Assembly: GCA_020249025.1 (NCBI GenBank)
Contig: JADCGM010000023.1
Location: forward strand, 1 to 6,685
Reading direction: 5' to 3'
DNA length: 6,685 bases
From: Alphaproteobacteria bacterium
Lineage (GTDB): Bacteria; Pseudomonadota; Alphaproteobacteria; Sphingomonadales; Sphingomonadaceae
The position numbers and the translations under genes were made by a program. Every line of letters starts with the position of its first letter. The first letter of the stretch is position 1. The notes beneath the pieces were generated by a model. That model ran no database searches, was not told the origin of the DNA, and saw only the letters and a program-made list of their open reading frames with translations. Shown one piece after another: positions 5,798 through 6,685 of this stretch.

Positions 5798-6685
5798 TCA
5801 GGCCGCGGCCGACCGCAGCGCGCCGGTGACCACGCGGTTCCGGCCGCCGGTCTTGGCCGCGTAGAGCGCGGCGTCGGCGCGGACGAGCAGGTCGCCGCCG
5901 TCGTCCTCGCCCGCGCGCATCGCCGCGACGCCGATGCTGACGGTCAGCGGCGGCACCCCGGGGTGGCGGGTGTGCAGCGTCTCGACCGCCGCCCGCACCC
6001 GCTCGGCCGCCAGTTCGGCTGCGGCGAGGTCCGAATCCGGCATCAGGACGGCGAACTCCTCGCCGCCGTAACGGGCGACGACATCGAGTCCGCGCACCGC
6101 CGCCGACAGCTCGTGCCCGACCGCTCGCAGCGCCCGGTCGCCGACGGCATGGCCGAAGCGGTCGTTGACCGACTTGAAGTGATCGAGATCGACCATCAGC
6201 GCGGCGAGCGGCTTGGCGGTGGTGCGCGCGCGCAGCACCAGCGTGCCGAGCTGCTGCATCAGATGGTGGCGGTTGTGGACGCCGGTGACCGCATCGGTCG
6301 AGGCGAGGCGCATCGAACGGACCAGGTTCTGGCGCAGCCGCTCGGTGAGCCGGCCGCGGCGCAGCAGCGTCCGCACGCGGGCGATCACCTCGACCATGTC
6401 GGCCGGCATCGTCACGCAATCGCTGGCGCCGATGTCGAACGCGCGCAGCATCACGGCGCGCTCGCCGCGCGGCACGAAGGCAAGCAGCGGCAGGTGCCGA
6501 GTCTGTGGCCAGGAGCGCAGCCGCGACACGACACGCAGCCCGTCGAGCGCGCCCTCGCCCAGACCGACGACGACGAGATCGCAGCGCAGGCCCCGTAGCC
6601 GGTCGGAGGTCGGATCGGTCGGGATGGTGAGCACGGTGCCGAAGCCGCGCAGCATGGCGAACAGGTCGGCGACGCGCGAAGTGCC
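5798..6685 (-). CDS. pleD: PleD-type diguanylate cyclase response regulator (REC2-GGDEF part, cut by window edge)
   Basis: This is a response regulator that makes c-di-GMP from two GTP and in Caulobacter controls the motile-to-sessile transition. The frame runs open from the right edge to the TGA at 5800-5798, giving 295 visible residues. PleD proteins are about 455-460 residues with REC1-REC2-GGDEF order, so REC1 and the true start lie outside the window. The ATG at 6655 is internal: ten in-frame codons (GTSRVADLFA) precede it up to the edge. Counting from that ATG, residues 1-100 are a receiver-like domain lacking the phosphoacceptor Asp (DLVVVGLGEGALDGL, where Asp is replaced by Gly). The GGDEF domain starts near SMRLASTDAVTGVHNRHHL; it has metal and substrate residues in VDLDHFKSVNDRFGH (155-169), the active GGEEF at 197-201 and an RxxD inhibitory site RGLD at 188-191. 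The degenerate second receiver matches Caulobacter PleD closely, supporting the symbol. Confidence 0.94.
   Translation of the reverse strand, partial: GTSRVADLFAMLRGFGTVLTIPTDPTSDRLRGLRCDLVVVGLGEGALDGLRVVSRLRSWPQTRHLPLLAFVPRGERAVMLRAFDIGASDCVTMPADMVEVIARVRTLLRRGRLTERLRQNLVRSMRLASTDAVTGVHNRHHLMQQLGTLVLRARTTAKPLAALMVDLDHFKSVNDRFGHAVGDRALRAVGHELSAAVRGLDVVARYGGEEFAVLMPDSDLAAAELAAERVRAAVETLHTRHPGVPPLTVSIGVAAMRAGEDDGGDLLVRADAALYAAKTGGRNRVVTGALRSAAA

Noticed and set aside
5963..6598. 211-codon + strand frame opposite pleD
   Set aside because: It is an antisense shadow of the GGDEF gene, His/Arg/Gln-rich with no domain.

Overview
This is a high-GC, gene-dense chromosomal segment, most likely from an alphaproteobacterium. 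A sphingomonad is my best guess, from the composition, a Caulobacter-type PleD beside rpmG and rnr, and the protein sequences. That assignment is inference, since the window holds no rRNA or other taxonomic marker. I see no mobile element, CRISPR array, tRNA or phage gene. The window reads as ordinary core genome, and I do not see a convincing new system in it.

Left part (1-2353): the ybbP-ybbA / tesA locus known from E. coli. The lipoprotein/MacB-type ABC exporter pair runs leftwards: ybbA (ATPase) is coupled by a 4-base GTGA overlap to ybbP (FtsX-type permease, cut by the left edge). tesA, encoding a secreted GDSL/SGNH esterase-thioesterase, runs rightwards. The two divergent coding starts lie about 20 bases apart, so each promoter must sit inside or against the other gene.

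Middle part (2325-5445): thpR (RNA 2',3'-cyclic phosphodiesterase) starts on a GTG inside the end of tesA with a strong ribosome binding site. rnr (RNase R, 746 aa) follows after a 59-base gap, and then comes a small conserved-looking coiled-coil ORF of 80 aa with no assignable function.

Right part (5446-6685): rpmG (ribosomal protein L33, zinc-free form) is preceded by a leader containing a perfect GC hairpin followed by a T-rich tract, the shape of an intrinsic terminator or attenuator. Convergent to it lies the 3' part of pleD (degenerate receiver domain plus GGDEF diguanylate cyclase), cut by the right edge. A 13-bp perfect hairpin separates rpmG and pleD.

The genes are functionally mixed: envelope export and lipid hydrolysis, RNA end processing and decay, ribosome, and c-di-GMP signalling. 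The most useful second-look items are the rpmG leader hairpin and the extremely compact divergent ybbA/tesA start region.
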